Origin: Pseudacidovorax sp. NFM-22
GTDB taxonomy: Bacteria; Pseudomonadota; Gammaproteobacteria; Burkholderiales; Burkholderiaceae_C
Assembly: GCF_021401245.1 (NCBI RefSeq)
Contig: NZ_JACBFY010000003.1
Span: 124,001 to 188,000, forward strand
Length of the DNA: 64,000 nucleotides
Direction of reading: 5' to 3'
Both the position numbers and the translations under genes were made by a program. The notes beneath the pieces are model-generated. The model had not been told where the DNA came from. It ran no database searches and saw nothing but the letters and a program-made list of their open reading frames with translations. Each line of letters begins with the position of its first letter. Within the stretch, counting starts at the first letter, position 1. Below, piece after piece: positions 52,498 to 61,361 of this stretch.

Positions 52498-54102
52498 ATG
52501 GCTATTCTCTCTTCCCGCCTCGGATCGGGCAGCCCGGAGTTTGTCGCGAATGCGGCGGCGTATGACGAATTGCGTGCACCGCTGCTCGCTGCAAGAGAGC
52601 GTGCGGTTGCCGGTGGCGGCGAACGCGCGCGGCAAGTGCATCTGGCGCGCGGCAAGCTGCTGCCGCGCGAACGCGTCAATATTTTGCTGGATCCCGGCAC
52701 GCCTTTCCTGGAGATCGGCCAGTTGGCGGCCGACGGCGCGTACGAGGGGCAGTCGCCAGGGGCCGGCATCATTACCGGCGTCGGCATCGTCGCCGGACGA
52801 GCCTGCATGATCATGGCCAACGATGCTACGGTCAAGGGAGGAACCTACTACCCGCTGACCATCAAGAAGCAGCTGCGCGCCCAGGCCATTGCCCGCGAGA
52901 ATGGCCTGCCTTGCGTCTATATGGTGGATTCCGGTGGCGCCTATCTGCCTTTGCAGGGCGACCTATTTCCGGACGAGCAGCACTTCGGCAAGATTTTCCG
53001 CAATATTGCCGAGATGTCGGCCGTTGGCCTGAAACAAGTCGCAGCAGTGCTGGGAGCCTGCACCGCGGGTGGGGCGTATATCCCGGCGATGTGCGATGAA
53101 ACTGTGATCGTCGACAATGCGGGCATGATCTACCTGGGCGGACCGCAGCTGGTGCAGGCCGCCACCGGCGAAGTGGTCGACGCCCAGGACCTGGGGGGGG
53201 CGGACACGCACACACGCCTGTCCGGAGTAGCCGACCATTTCGCGAATGATGAGTTGCACGCGCTCGAGTTGGTGCGTGGCATCCTAGGACGTTGCGGGGC
53301 CCCTGCTCTTGCGCCGCCGCCCGGCCCGTGCCGGCCGCCCCGCTTCGATGTGGCGGAATTGCCCGGGCTCATTCCCGCCAATCCCAAGCAGGCGATACCT
53401 ATGCGGGACGTGCTGGCGCGATTGATGGACGGTAGCGAGCTGGTGCAGTACCGCGAGCGCTATGGCTCCAGCCTTATCTGCGGCACGGGCTCGATCGGCG
53501 GCTACCCCGTGGGCGTGCTCGCCAATGATGGCGTGCTCTTCGGGCAGAGCGCCCAAAAAGCGGCCAACTTCATCGAGTTATGTTGTCAGGTGGACATCCC
53601 GCTGGTGTTCCTGCACAACATTAGCGGCTTCATGGTGGGAGTTCAGTACGAGCAGGGCGGCATTGCGAAGGACGGCGCCAAGATGATCAACGCCGTGTCC
53701 ACCGCCCGGGTGCCGAAATTCAGTGTCATCGTCGGCGGAAGCTACGGAGCGGGCGCGTACGCTATGTGCGGTCGTGCCTTTGGGCCACGGCTCATGGCTA
53801 TGTGGCCCAACGCCAGGACCTCCGTGATGGGCGGGGAACAGGCCGCCACCGTCCTGGCGCTGGTGCGCGCTGATCAACTTGCCCGCCAAGGCAAGGATTT
53901 CAGCGCCGAGGAGGCCGAGGCATTCAAAGCGCCCATTCGCGATACTTATGGCGCGGAAAGCACCGCCCTGAACGCGGCTTCGCACCTGTGGGTGGATAGC
54001 GTGATCGAGCCCGCCGATACCCGCGACTGGCTGACGTTGGGCCTGGCGCTAGCTGCTGGTGGGCCGAAAGAACCCACGCGCTTCGGCGTGTTCAGGATGT
54101 AG
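52498..54102 (+). CDS. biotin-dependent acyl-CoA carboxylase, carboxyltransferase (beta) subunit
   Basis: A 534-residue carboxyltransferase close to methylcrotonyl-CoA carboxylase beta (about 535 residues). Segments: LARGKLLPRERVNILLDPGT, YMVDSGGAYLPLQGDLFPDE, HNISGFMVGVQYEQGGIAKD and GGSYGAGAYAMCGRAFGPRL. It transfers carboxyl from biotin to an alpha,beta-unsaturated branched acyl-CoA. The acyl-pocket position in GGS-x-GAG is Tyr416; I recall Phe in methylcrotonyl enzymes and Gly in geranyl enzymes, which would favour a short substrate, but the mapping needs alignment. It is 3 bases from the alpha gene. Confidence 0.88.
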   Translation: MAILSSRLGSGSPEFVANAAAYDELRAPLLAARERAVAGGGERARQVHLARGKLLPRERVNILLDPGTPFLEIGQLAADGAYEGQSPGAGIITGVGIVAGRACMIMANDATVKGGTYYPLTIKKQLRAQAIARENGLPCVYMVDSGGAYLPLQGDLFPDEQHFGKIFRNIAEMSAVGLKQVAAVLGACTAGGAYIPAMCDETVIVDNAGMIYLGGPQLVQAATGEVVDAQDLGGADTHTRLSGVADHFANDELHALELVRGILGRCGAPALAPPPGPCRPPRFDVAELPGLIPANPKQAIPMRDVLARLMDGSELVQYRERYGSSLICGTGSIGGYPVGVLANDGVLFGQSAQKAANFIELCCQVDIPLVFLHNISGFMVGVQYEQGGIAKDGAKMINAVSTARVPKFSVIVGGSYGAGAYAMCGRAFGPRLMAMWPNARTSVMGGEQAATVLALVRADQLARQGKDFSAEEAEAFKAPIRDTYGAESTALNAASHLWVDSVIEPADTRDWLTLGLALAAGGPKEPTRFGVFRM

Positions 54103-54105
54103 CCT

Positions 54106-56121
54106 ATGTTCAAGAGAATCCTTATCGCGAACCGGGGAGAGATCGCCCGCCGCATCGCGCGCACCTGCCAACGGCTGGGCATCGAATATGTTGCGGTGTA
54201 CTCTATGGCCGATGCTGGCGCGGCACATCTGTGCGGCGCCGCCCGGACCGTTTGTCTGGGTGCGGGAGCGGCAGCGGACAGTTATCTGAACGCCGCGAAG
54301 CTACTCCAGGCTGCGCAGGAAACCTGCTGCGAGGCCGTGCACCCGGGCTACGGTTTTCTGTCGGAGAACAGCGAGTTCGCGGCAAGCGTGGAGGCCGCGG
54401 GTATGGCGTTCATCGGCCCCTCTCCCGCGACGATCGCGGAGCTGGGCGACAAGGCGCGGGCCAAGGCGCTAATGCGCGCGGCTGGGGTGCCGGTCGTGCC
54501 TGGCACCGACGAGGCCAGCGACAACCCAGCCACCATAGAGGGGCTGGCGCGCGCCATTGAATTGCCGATCCTGCTCAAACCCTCCGCCGGCGGCGGGGGT
54601 AAGGGCATGCAGATCATTACCCAATACGAGGAGCTGCCTCGGCTCATCGAGTCGGCCATCCGCCTGGCCCGCAGCAGCTTCGGCGACGGCCGGATGATCG
54701 TGGAGCGGTACATCGAGGAGCCCCGCCACATCGAAGTGCAGGTGTTTGGCGACGGTCGCGGGAGCGCGGTGCATCTGTTTGAGCGCGAATGCTCGCTGCA
54801 GCGCCGCCACCAGAAGGTCATGGAGGAGGCGCCCGCACCCCGCCTGCCGGAGCGTGCCCGTCAACGGCTGCTGGAGGCGGCGGTACAGGGCGCGCGCAGC
54901 CTGAAATATCGCAACGCCGGAACCTTCGAGTTCATCTTGGACCGGGATTTCAACAGCTATTTCCTGGAGGTGAACACGCGCCTGCAGGTGGAGCATCCTG
55001 TCACCGAGGCTGTCACCGGGCTGGATCTCGTTGAGTGGCAGTTGCGCGTGGCGGCGGGCCAGGCCCTGCCGCTGCCCCAGTCAGAAATCTCCTGCCGCGG
55101 CCACGCTATTGAAGCCAGAATCTATGCTGAGGACCCGGCCCAGGACTTTCGTCCTTCGCCGGGCACTGTGGTACGCGCGCGCTGGCCTTCGAACTTGCGC
55201 GTAGATGCCGCGCTGGACCAATCGGGCGAAGTTCCGACTTTCTACGACCCGATGGTGGCCAAGATCATCGCGAGCGCTGCGGATCGTCCGGCCGCACTTG
55301 CCGCCTTGAAGGCGGGCCTGGGCCAGACCGCGTTGCTGGGCGTGACCAGCAATCTGGGCTACCTGCTGCGGCTGCTGGACGATCCATGTGTATTGGCCGG
55401 ACAGGTCCACACCCGTTACCTGGACGAACACAAATCGCTGCAAACACCATGCAGCCGCCTTGCCGCCGCTGCGGTGTGCGCCACGCTGTCCTTGCCGTTG
55501 GAGGGCGTGCCCGCCTCGCCCTGGCAGGCCGGCACGCCCTGCGGTGCGATGGACCGGAAGTTTCTAGATCCCGGCGCGCCTTTGGGACGCTTGCGTTTCC
55601 TGCTGGACGCCGAGCCGGCATGGACGGCGCTTTATGACGTGGAAGGCGGAAATGTCCGCGCGGGCGACGGTCAGCAAAGCTGGAACGTGTCGCGCGAAGC
55701 GTCCGGCCTGGGGGGGCGGGTGGACGGCTGGCGCTGGGACGCCTGCCGCGCCGCCGAAGGCTGGCATCTGCTGGTGGCGGGCGACCATTATTCGGTGCGA
55801 CCGGTCCTAAGCGAGGGCGACGCCGGTGCTCAGGACGGCGGCGGGGCGACGGCGCCGATGTCTGGTGTCATCGCGGCCGTGGCGGTCCAACAGGGAGACC
55901 GCGTGCGCCCGGGCGACGTTCTGGCCGTCATCGAGGCCATGAAGATGGAGTACTCGATCGTTGCCGATGTCGAGGGGACAGTAGCGACTCTCCGCTACGG
56001 AGTCGGCGACAGCGTGCGCGAGGGCGAGCTCATTGCCGACATCGTTCAGGCCGACGCTACGGCGGACGATGAAGCCAGGCAAATCGATCAATCGAAGTTT
56101 CAGGCTGGCAACAGCCGCTAG
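54106..56121 (+). CDS. biotin-dependent acyl-CoA carboxylase, biotin (alpha) subunit
   Basis: A 671-residue subunit with biotin carboxylase (residues about 1-445: ILIANRGEIARRIARTCQRL, VHPGYGFLSENSEFAA, LKPSAGGGGKGMQII, FLEVNTRLQVEHPVTEAVTG), a middle linking domain, and a C-terminal biotin carrier whose biotinylated lysine is K613 in IEAMKMEYSI. Size and layout are those of methylcrotonyl- or geranyl-CoA carboxylase alpha. It works as an alpha6beta6-type complex with the preceding gene product. Confidence 0.92.
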   Translation: MFKRILIANRGEIARRIARTCQRLGIEYVAVYSMADAGAAHLCGAARTVCLGAGAAADSYLNAAKLLQAAQETCCEAVHPGYGFLSENSEFAASVEAAGMAFIGPSPATIAELGDKARAKALMRAAGVPVVPGTDEASDNPATIEGLARAIELPILLKPSAGGGGKGMQIITQYEELPRLIESAIRLARSSFGDGRMIVERYIEEPRHIEVQVFGDGRGSAVHLFERECSLQRRHQKVMEEAPAPRLPERARQRLLEAAVQGARSLKYRNAGTFEFILDRDFNSYFLEVNTRLQVEHPVTEAVTGLDLVEWQLRVAAGQALPLPQSEISCRGHAIEARIYAEDPAQDFRPSPGTVVRARWPSNLRVDAALDQSGEVPTFYDPMVAKIIASAADRPAALAALKAGLGQTALLGVTSNLGYLLRLLDDPCVLAGQVHTRYLDEHKSLQTPCSRLAAAAVCATLSLPLEGVPASPWQAGTPCGAMDRKFLDPGAPLGRLRFLLDAEPAWTALYDVEGGNVRAGDGQQSWNVSREASGLGGRVDGWRWDACRAAEGWHLLVAGDHYSVRPVLSEGDAGAQDGGGATAPMSGVIAAVAVQQGDRVRPGDVLAVIEAMKMEYSIVADVEGTVATLRYGVGDSVREGELIADIVQADATADDEARQIDQSKFQAGNSR

Positions 56122-56134
56122 TACTGAGATCATC

Positions 56135-57355
56135 ATGCAGAAACCGCTAAGCCATATCCGTGTGCTGGACCTCTCCCGCATACTGGCCGGCCCCTGGGCC
56201 ACGCAGAACCTGGCCGATCTGGGTGCTGAAGTCATCAAGGTGGAGAAGCCGGGAGTCGGAGACGACACCCGGCAGATGGGGCCGCCTTTTCTCAAAGATC
56301 GGCAGACCGGCAAGAACGGCGACGCCGCCTATTTCATGAGCTGCAACCGCGGAAAAAAGTCCCTTGCCATCGACTTCTCGAATCCCCGCGGCCAGGAGAT
56401 CTTGCGTGAACTTGCGAGCCGCGCCGATGTCTTCGTCGAGAACTACAAGGTCGAAGCATTGAAACGCTACGGCCTGGACTACGCCTCGCTACGCGAGATT
56501 AACCCTCAGCTAGTCTATTGTTCCGTGACGGGTTTTGGGCAGACGGGCCCCTACAAGGACCGCGCCGGTTACGACTACCTGATACAGGGCATGGGTGGCT
56601 TGATGAGCGTGACGGGCGAACGTGACGACTTGCCCGGAGGCGGCCCGCAGCGGGCTGGTGTCGCGGTGGCCGATCTTTTGGCTGGCATGTACGCCACTAC
56701 TGCCATTCTTGCCGCCTTGCAGCATCGTGATCGCGGCCATGGCGGCCAGCACATCGACATCAGCCTGCTGGACTGCATGGTGGGTTCGCTGGTGAACCAG
56801 TCTATGAACTATCTGGTCAGCGGGCGCGTCCCCCAGCGCATGGGAAGTGGCCACCCCAATATCGCGCCCTATGCGGTCTATCCGGCGGCCGATGGGCATC
56901 TGGTGCTCGCGGTCGGCAACGACGCTCAGTTCCGCCGACTGTGCCAGGCGGTCGGGCAGCCTGAGGTCGGCACCGATCCGCGCTTCGCCACTATCGCCGA
57001 CCGCGTGCACAACCGGGCCGAACTGGATGCCTGGCTGGTTCCCGTCACACGTTCGCGCCGGCTGGCCGATTGGACGGCGCTGCTGGAACGGGCGCAGGTC
57101 CCTGGAGGACCCATCAATGGCATGGACCAGGTCTTTGCCGACGAGCACGTAGTGGCGCGTGGCATGCGCGCGGAGCTGGAGCATCCGCTTTACGGGCCGG
57201 TTCCGACCGTGCGCAATCCCATCCGATTTTCAGAAACCCCACTGGACCCCGCCGGCGCACCGCCCGCGCTCGGCCAACATAACGAAGAGGTACTGCAATC
57301 GCTGGGGATTGCAGCGGAGCAGTTGGCGCAGTTGCGTGCCGCCGGCGTGCTCTGA
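56135..57355 (+). CDS. class III CoA transferase (CaiB/BaiF family)
   Basis: A 406-residue family III CoA transferase. Features: RVLDLSRILAGPWATQNLAD, GAEVIKVEKPGVGDDTRQMG, and the probable catalytic aspartate D170 in RAGVAVADLLAGMYAT. It would load CoA onto the carboxylic acid brought in for this pathway, using another acyl-CoA as donor. The ATG at 56135 lies 13 bases after the alpha gene stop; a longer frame overlapping that gene has no conserved leader. Confidence 0.9.
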   Translation: MQKPLSHIRVLDLSRILAGPWATQNLADLGAEVIKVEKPGVGDDTRQMGPPFLKDRQTGKNGDAAYFMSCNRGKKSLAIDFSNPRGQEILRELASRADVFVENYKVEALKRYGLDYASLREINPQLVYCSVTGFGQTGPYKDRAGYDYLIQGMGGLMSVTGERDDLPGGGPQRAGVAVADLLAGMYATTAILAALQHRDRGHGGQHIDISLLDCMVGSLVNQSMNYLVSGRVPQRMGSGHPNIAPYAVYPAADGHLVLAVGNDAQFRRLCQAVGQPEVGTDPRFATIADRVHNRAELDAWLVPVTRSRRLADWTALLERAQVPGGPINGMDQVFADEHVVARGMRAELEHPLYGPVPTVRNPIRFSETPLDPAGAPPALGQHNEEVLQSLGIAAEQLAQLRAAGVL

Positions 57356-57394
57356 CCGAACATCAAGATAAGCAGACAACCAGGAGAAGACAGT

Positions 57395-57883
57395 ATGCGC
57401 AGATCGATCAACATGGACGAGAACGGGCTGGAGGTGCTGGGCCTAGGCTTTTACTGGGACGACGTGGAGCCCGGCTACCGCTTTCGTACCTTGGGCCGGA
57501 CGATTACCGAGACGGACATCACTCTTTTCATCGGGACGGTGGGCATGGTGGAGGAAATGTTCACCAACCTCGAGTACGTCGCCTCGCAATCCATCATCGG
57601 TTCGCGTCCGGCTCCCGGCTCGCTCGTCTTCTGCATGGCCGAAGGGCTACTGATGCAGAGCACGATGCAGCGCACCGGCATGGCGTTTATGGAGGCGGAT
57701 ATCAAGGTCCACCGGCCCACTAATGCGGGCGACACGATCCATGTCGAGTGCGAAGTGATCGAAGCTCGGGCGACCAGCAAGCCGCAACGCGGCTTGGTGC
57801 GAACCTCCAATCAGGTGATCAACCAGCGTGGGGAAGTGGTGCTTACCTATAACCCCCTGCGCATGGTCAAGACCCGTCCATAG
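57395..57883 (+). CDS. MaoC-fold (hot-dog) protein with degenerate active site
   Basis: A 162-residue MaoC-like protein. TITETDITLFIGTVGM and SRPAPGSLVFCMAEGL, then DIKVHRPTNAGDTIHVECEV and EVVLTYNPLRMVKTRP, follow the fold of R-specific enoyl-CoA hydratases. However, where the hydratases have the G-D-x-N-P-x-H catalytic segment, this protein has GMVEEMF, so Asp and His are absent. It may bind acyl-CoA, act on another bond, or be structural. GGAGAAG lies before the ATG. Confidence 0.8.
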   Translation: MRRSINMDENGLEVLGLGFYWDDVEPGYRFRTLGRTITETDITLFIGTVGMVEEMFTNLEYVASQSIIGSRPAPGSLVFCMAEGLLMQSTMQRTGMAFMEADIKVHRPTNAGDTIHVECEVIEARATSKPQRGLVRTSNQVINQRGEVVLTYNPLRMVKTRP

Positions 57884-57951
57884 TGCGGAATCTTACGATA
57901 TTTTTACTCGAGGGACGCGCAGACGGCCCCGATTCACTCAAGGAGACATCA

Positions 57952-58917
57952 ATGAAATTTTCCCTGCTTTCGGCGTTGCTTGCGTTAACAGTGTGCGCCC
58001 AGGACGCGGTGGCAGCTCCTGCCTCCGCCTTTCCCGAGAAACCTATTACGGTCGTGGTTCCGTTTGCCGCGGGCAGTCCCACCGACGCGGTGGCCCGTGT
58101 GCTGTCCGACTCGCTGTCCAAGCGACTGGGGCAGCCGCTGATCGTGCAGAATCGTCCAGGCGCCACCGGTATGATCGGCAGCGAGTATGTGGCCCGCTCA
58201 CAGCCGGACGGCTATACCTTGCTGTTCGGTACCAACACCACCCAGGTGGCGAACAAATACTTTTTCAAAAATGTCTCCTATGATGGCCTGAAGGATTTTG
58301 CGCCGGTCGCCATCGTCGGCGGGGTGCCGCACGCGCTCGTCGTCAACCCCTCCGTGCCGGTGAACTCGGTGGCTGAACTCATTGACTACGCCAAGGCCAA
58401 CCCGGGGAAGCTCTCGTTTCCCTATGCCAACAGCACCACGCGCATCACCGGGAGCACCTTCCGCGTGATGACGCATACCGATATCTCGGAGATCCCTTAC
58501 AAGGCCTATGGCCAAGCCGTGTCCGAGCTGCTGGGCGGTCAGACGCAAATGATGTTCATCGATTTCTCCACCGGTCTGGCCTATATGACCTCGGGCAAGC
58601 TCAAGCCGCTGGCTATCACGCCGGCCCGGTCGGAGAAGCTTCCTGGGGTACCCGCCATGAAGGAAGTGTTGCCGGGGTTCGAGATCGGAAACTGGAACGG
58701 CTTGTTCGCGCCCAAAGGAACGCCGCCCGAGATCATCGACAAGCTCAACCGGGAAATTACCGGCGCGCTCGAGCAACCGGAGGTCAGAAAGCTGATCGAT
58801 GGCACTGGCTATGAGCTGCTGCCGCCCATGGCACCCAAGGCTTTCGGCAAATACATCGCCGAGGAGAGCGCGCACTACGGCAAGCTGACCCAGGCCGCAG
58901 GCATCAAGCCTGAATGA
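57952..58917 (+). CDS. Bug-family (TctC-like) periplasmic solute receptor
   Basis: A 321-residue exported receptor. Signal peptide to about residue 22 (ending AVAAP). The Bug pattern follows: KPITVVVPFAAGSPTDAVAR, LIVQNRPGATGMIGSEYVAR, SQPDGYTLLFGTN, and late GLFAPKGTPPEIIDKLNREI. Such receptors bind carboxylates; this one may capture the acid fed to the CoA transferase. No TctA/TctB membrane partners are next to it. AAGGAGA precedes the ATG. Confidence 0.92.
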   Translation: MKFSLLSALLALTVCAQDAVAAPASAFPEKPITVVVPFAAGSPTDAVARVLSDSLSKRLGQPLIVQNRPGATGMIGSEYVARSQPDGYTLLFGTNTTQVANKYFFKNVSYDGLKDFAPVAIVGGVPHALVVNPSVPVNSVAELIDYAKANPGKLSFPYANSTTRITGSTFRVMTHTDISEIPYKAYGQAVSELLGGQTQMMFIDFSTGLAYMTSGKLKPLAITPARSEKLPGVPAMKEVLPGFEIGNWNGLFAPKGTPPEIIDKLNREITGALEQPEVRKLIDGTGYELLPPMAPKAFGKYIAEESAHYGKLTQAAGIKPE

Positions 58918-58991
58918 GTTGCGGGCCGCGCGCCGTCTGCGTGCGGCATGTACTTCCTGATTTTCATTGACTTGTGAGTCCGCCCTGCATC

Positions 58992-59780
58992 ATGAATAAA
59001 ACCGACGCTCCTATTCTGTACTCCGTGCAAGACGGCATCGCCACGATCTGCATAGACCGCCCCGCTCAACGCAACGCGTTGTCCATCGCTATCTGCGAGC
59101 GCCTGCTGGATCTATGGGAGGAGGTCGAACGCGACGAAGCCGTGCGCGTGGTGATTCTGACTTCCGCCGACTGCGGCGTGTTCTCAGCCGGCATGGACCT
59201 GAAGGAGGCCGCGCAGGTGCGCGCGGAATCCGGCAAGGACATGCTGCAGATGTTGCGGGATCCGTTCCACCAGCGCATGCGCCGGGTTCCCAAACCTATC
59301 ATCGCCGCCATGACAGGCCATTTCACGGCCGGCGGCATGGTGCTGGCTGCCAACAGCGATATCCGCGTCGGGTTGCGGGGAACCCTGGGCGGCATTTCCG
59401 AGGCGAAGGTGGGACGAGGATCGCCCTGGGGAGTACCCATGTTGTGGATGCTGCCGCAGCCCTTCATGATGGAGCTCATGCTCACCGGCGAGATGCACCC
59501 CATTGAGCGCTTTTATCAGTTGGGTTTCGTGAACTATGTCGAGGCCACAGCCGACGCGGTGCGCGAGCGCGCCCAGGCGATTGCGCGTACCATCGCCGAC
59601 AACGCGCCGCTTACTGTCTGGGCCGCCAAGAAGAGCATCAGGGCAGCCATGGACCTGGGCTGCGAGCGCGGCCTGGAGGCGGCCTGCCAATATCATGAGC
59701 GAGTCTACTCCAGTGCCGACGCGATTGAGGGGCCTCAGGCCTTTGTCGAGAAGCGGGCGCCGCGCTGGATTGGGGCGTAG
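58992..59780 (+). CDS. crotonase-family enzyme (enoyl-CoA hydratase/isomerase), first copy
   Basis: A 262-residue crotonase. The oxyanion-hole segments are VFSAGMDLKEAA and GHFTAGGMVLAANSDIRV. Of the two glutamates of hydratases, alignment by eye puts Val at the first (V117, in GGMVLA) and Glu at the second (E137, in GISEAKVG). One retained glutamate is the pattern of isomerases and some other crotonases, so plain hydration is doubtful. It is followed by the second copy after 2 bases. Confidence 0.85.
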   Translation: MNKTDAPILYSVQDGIATICIDRPAQRNALSIAICERLLDLWEEVERDEAVRVVILTSADCGVFSAGMDLKEAAQVRAESGKDMLQMLRDPFHQRMRRVPKPIIAAMTGHFTAGGMVLAANSDIRVGLRGTLGGISEAKVGRGSPWGVPMLWMLPQPFMMELMLTGEMHPIERFYQLGFVNYVEATADAVRERAQAIARTIADNAPLTVWAAKKSIRAAMDLGCERGLEAACQYHERVYSSADAIEGPQAFVEKRAPRWIGA

Positions 59781-59782
59781 CC

Positions 59783-60577
59783 ATGGCTGCGGCTTTTGTC
59801 CGGCGCGACGACGATGATGGCGTCGTCACGCTCACCCTCAGCCATCCCGGCACGCTGAATCGCTTCTCTGACGGTTCGCAGTTCCTGGAGCTGGCCAGCC
59901 ATGTGCGCCGGGCCAACGCAGATCCGGCGGCCCGCGTCCTGGTCATCACCGGAGTGGGCAAGGCTTTCTGCGCGGGCGGAGACCTGCGCCAGATGGCGGA
60001 ACGGAAAGGATTTTCGGCTGGGGATGTTGCCGAGGTGCAGGCGCGTTACCGCGAGACCGTGCACCAATTGCCGGCGGCGCTGGCCGAGGCCGATATCCCG
60101 ACCATCGCCGCGGTGAACGGCCCAGCTTATGGGGTGGGCTGCGATCTGGCGTGCTTCTGCGATATCCGGATCGCCGCGCAGAGCGCGTGCTTCTCGGTGA
60201 GCTTCGCCCGTCTGGGCATTGTGGCCGGCGATGGCGGAGCCTGGATGATGCCTCGGCTCGTCGGCCGCTCCAAGGCTATGGAGCTGGCGTTCACGGCCGA
60301 GCCCATCGATGCACGGGAGGCGTGGCGCATCGGCCTGGTGTCGGAGGTGACGCCGGACGATGCGCTGGCCAAGCGCACCGCCGATCTGGCGGGGCGCATT
60401 GCGCGGCATCCCGTCGCGGCGCTGCGCATGCACAAGCGCTTGCTGCGGGACGCTGAACAGCACTCGCTGGCGACCCATCTGGACGTGGTGGCTGCGTTTC
60501 AAGCGATCGCGCATGCCTCGGACGAACACCTGCGGGCGGTGCGCGACGTGGTCGGCACCCTGAGGCAGTCTCGTTAA
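59783..60577 (+). CDS. crotonase-family enzyme, second copy
   Basis: A 264-residue crotonase only loosely like its neighbour. Oxyanion segments: AFCAGGDLRQMAE and GPAYGVGCDLACFCDIRI. The first catalytic position holds Asp (D121) and the second Phe (F141, in FSVSFARLG), so neither glutamate of classic hydratases is kept. The reaction is therefore uncertain. Its last 4 bases overlap the end of the convergent iclR gene. Confidence 0.85.
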   Translation: MAAAFVRRDDDDGVVTLTLSHPGTLNRFSDGSQFLELASHVRRANADPAARVLVITGVGKAFCAGGDLRQMAERKGFSAGDVAEVQARYRETVHQLPAALAEADIPTIAAVNGPAYGVGCDLACFCDIRIAAQSACFSVSFARLGIVAGDGGAWMMPRLVGRSKAMELAFTAEPIDAREAWRIGLVSEVTPDDALAKRTADLAGRIARHPVAALRMHKRLLRDAEQHSLATHLDVVAAFQAIAHASDEHLRAVRDVVGTLRQSR

Positions 60578-61359
60578 TCCTCGTCGTCGGTGGCGAGCGC
60601 GATGCGCTCAGCTATGGCAAGCAGCGCCGGCGCGACTTGGCCGCGCAGCACGGCCTCCGTGACTTGGACGCTGACGGCCATGGCGGCCAGGGCGAACTTC
60701 GAACCCGCCTTTAGCGGGGTGGCGATGGAGGCGGTGTGCGTGGCTACGGGCGCGGCCACGTAGCACCAACCCGTTTTCCCCAGTTCCTGGAACGCGGCGT
60801 AGACGTCGTCGAGCTGGCGGGATGCGCCGGATGGCGCGTCGGCCTCGATTTTGCGGAGCAATTCATCGCGCTGCTCCTGCGGCTGTCCCCAAAGATAGGC
60901 GCGGCCGGAGGCCGAGACCACCATAGGGAAACGGGCGCCCGTGGTCAGGCCCAGCTGCACCCTGCCCGCAGGAACGCAGTGCTCGACCACCAGCATATGC
61001 AGCCGGTCGCGCGTGCTCAGCGTGACATGGACACCGAAGCGCTGAGACAGCTCGCGCATGAGCGGCCTGGCGACTTGGCCAGCCGCCAGGCCTTTCTTGG
61101 CGGCCCGGCCCAGCGCCAGACAGGCGATATGAGGTTCGTAGCTGTCGCCCGTGGCCTGCAAAAAATGCTGGGACTGCAGCGACTGGATGAGCTTTTCGGT
61201 GGTCGGGCGGGACAGACCGAGCTTGCGGCCGATGTCCGCCATTGTGAGTTTGCGGTGGCGCAGATCGAACAGGCGCAGCACCTCCAAGCCCCGGCGCAGC
61301 GAATCGACCTGCGCGAAGTCGCGTGGCGCGCCCGGTGTCAATTGGCGAGTCCGTACCAT
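60574..61359 (-). CDS. IclR-family regulator, inner copy
   Basis: A 261-residue IclR protein: winged HTH in MADIGRKLGLSRPTTEKLIQ, then effector domain with HVTLSTRDRLHMLVVEHCVP and GLTTGARFPMVVSASGRAYL. It is encoded after, and opposite to, the catabolic operon and probably senses a pathway acid. Its ATG (61357-61359) is 2 bases from the stop of the outer iclR gene, so the two regulators are co-transcribed. Confidence 0.9.
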   Translation of the reverse strand: MVRTRQLTPGAPRDFAQVDSLRRGLEVLRLFDLRHRKLTMADIGRKLGLSRPTTEKLIQSLQSQHFLQATGDSYEPHIACLALGRAAKKGLAAGQVARPLMRELSQRFGVHVTLSTRDRLHMLVVEHCVPAGRVQLGLTTGARFPMVVSASGRAYLWGQPQEQRDELLRKIEADAPSGASRQLDDVYAAFQELGKTGWCYVAAPVATHTASIATPLKAGSKFALAAMAVSVQVTEAVLRGQVAPALLAIAERIALATDDED

Positions 61360-61361
61360 AA

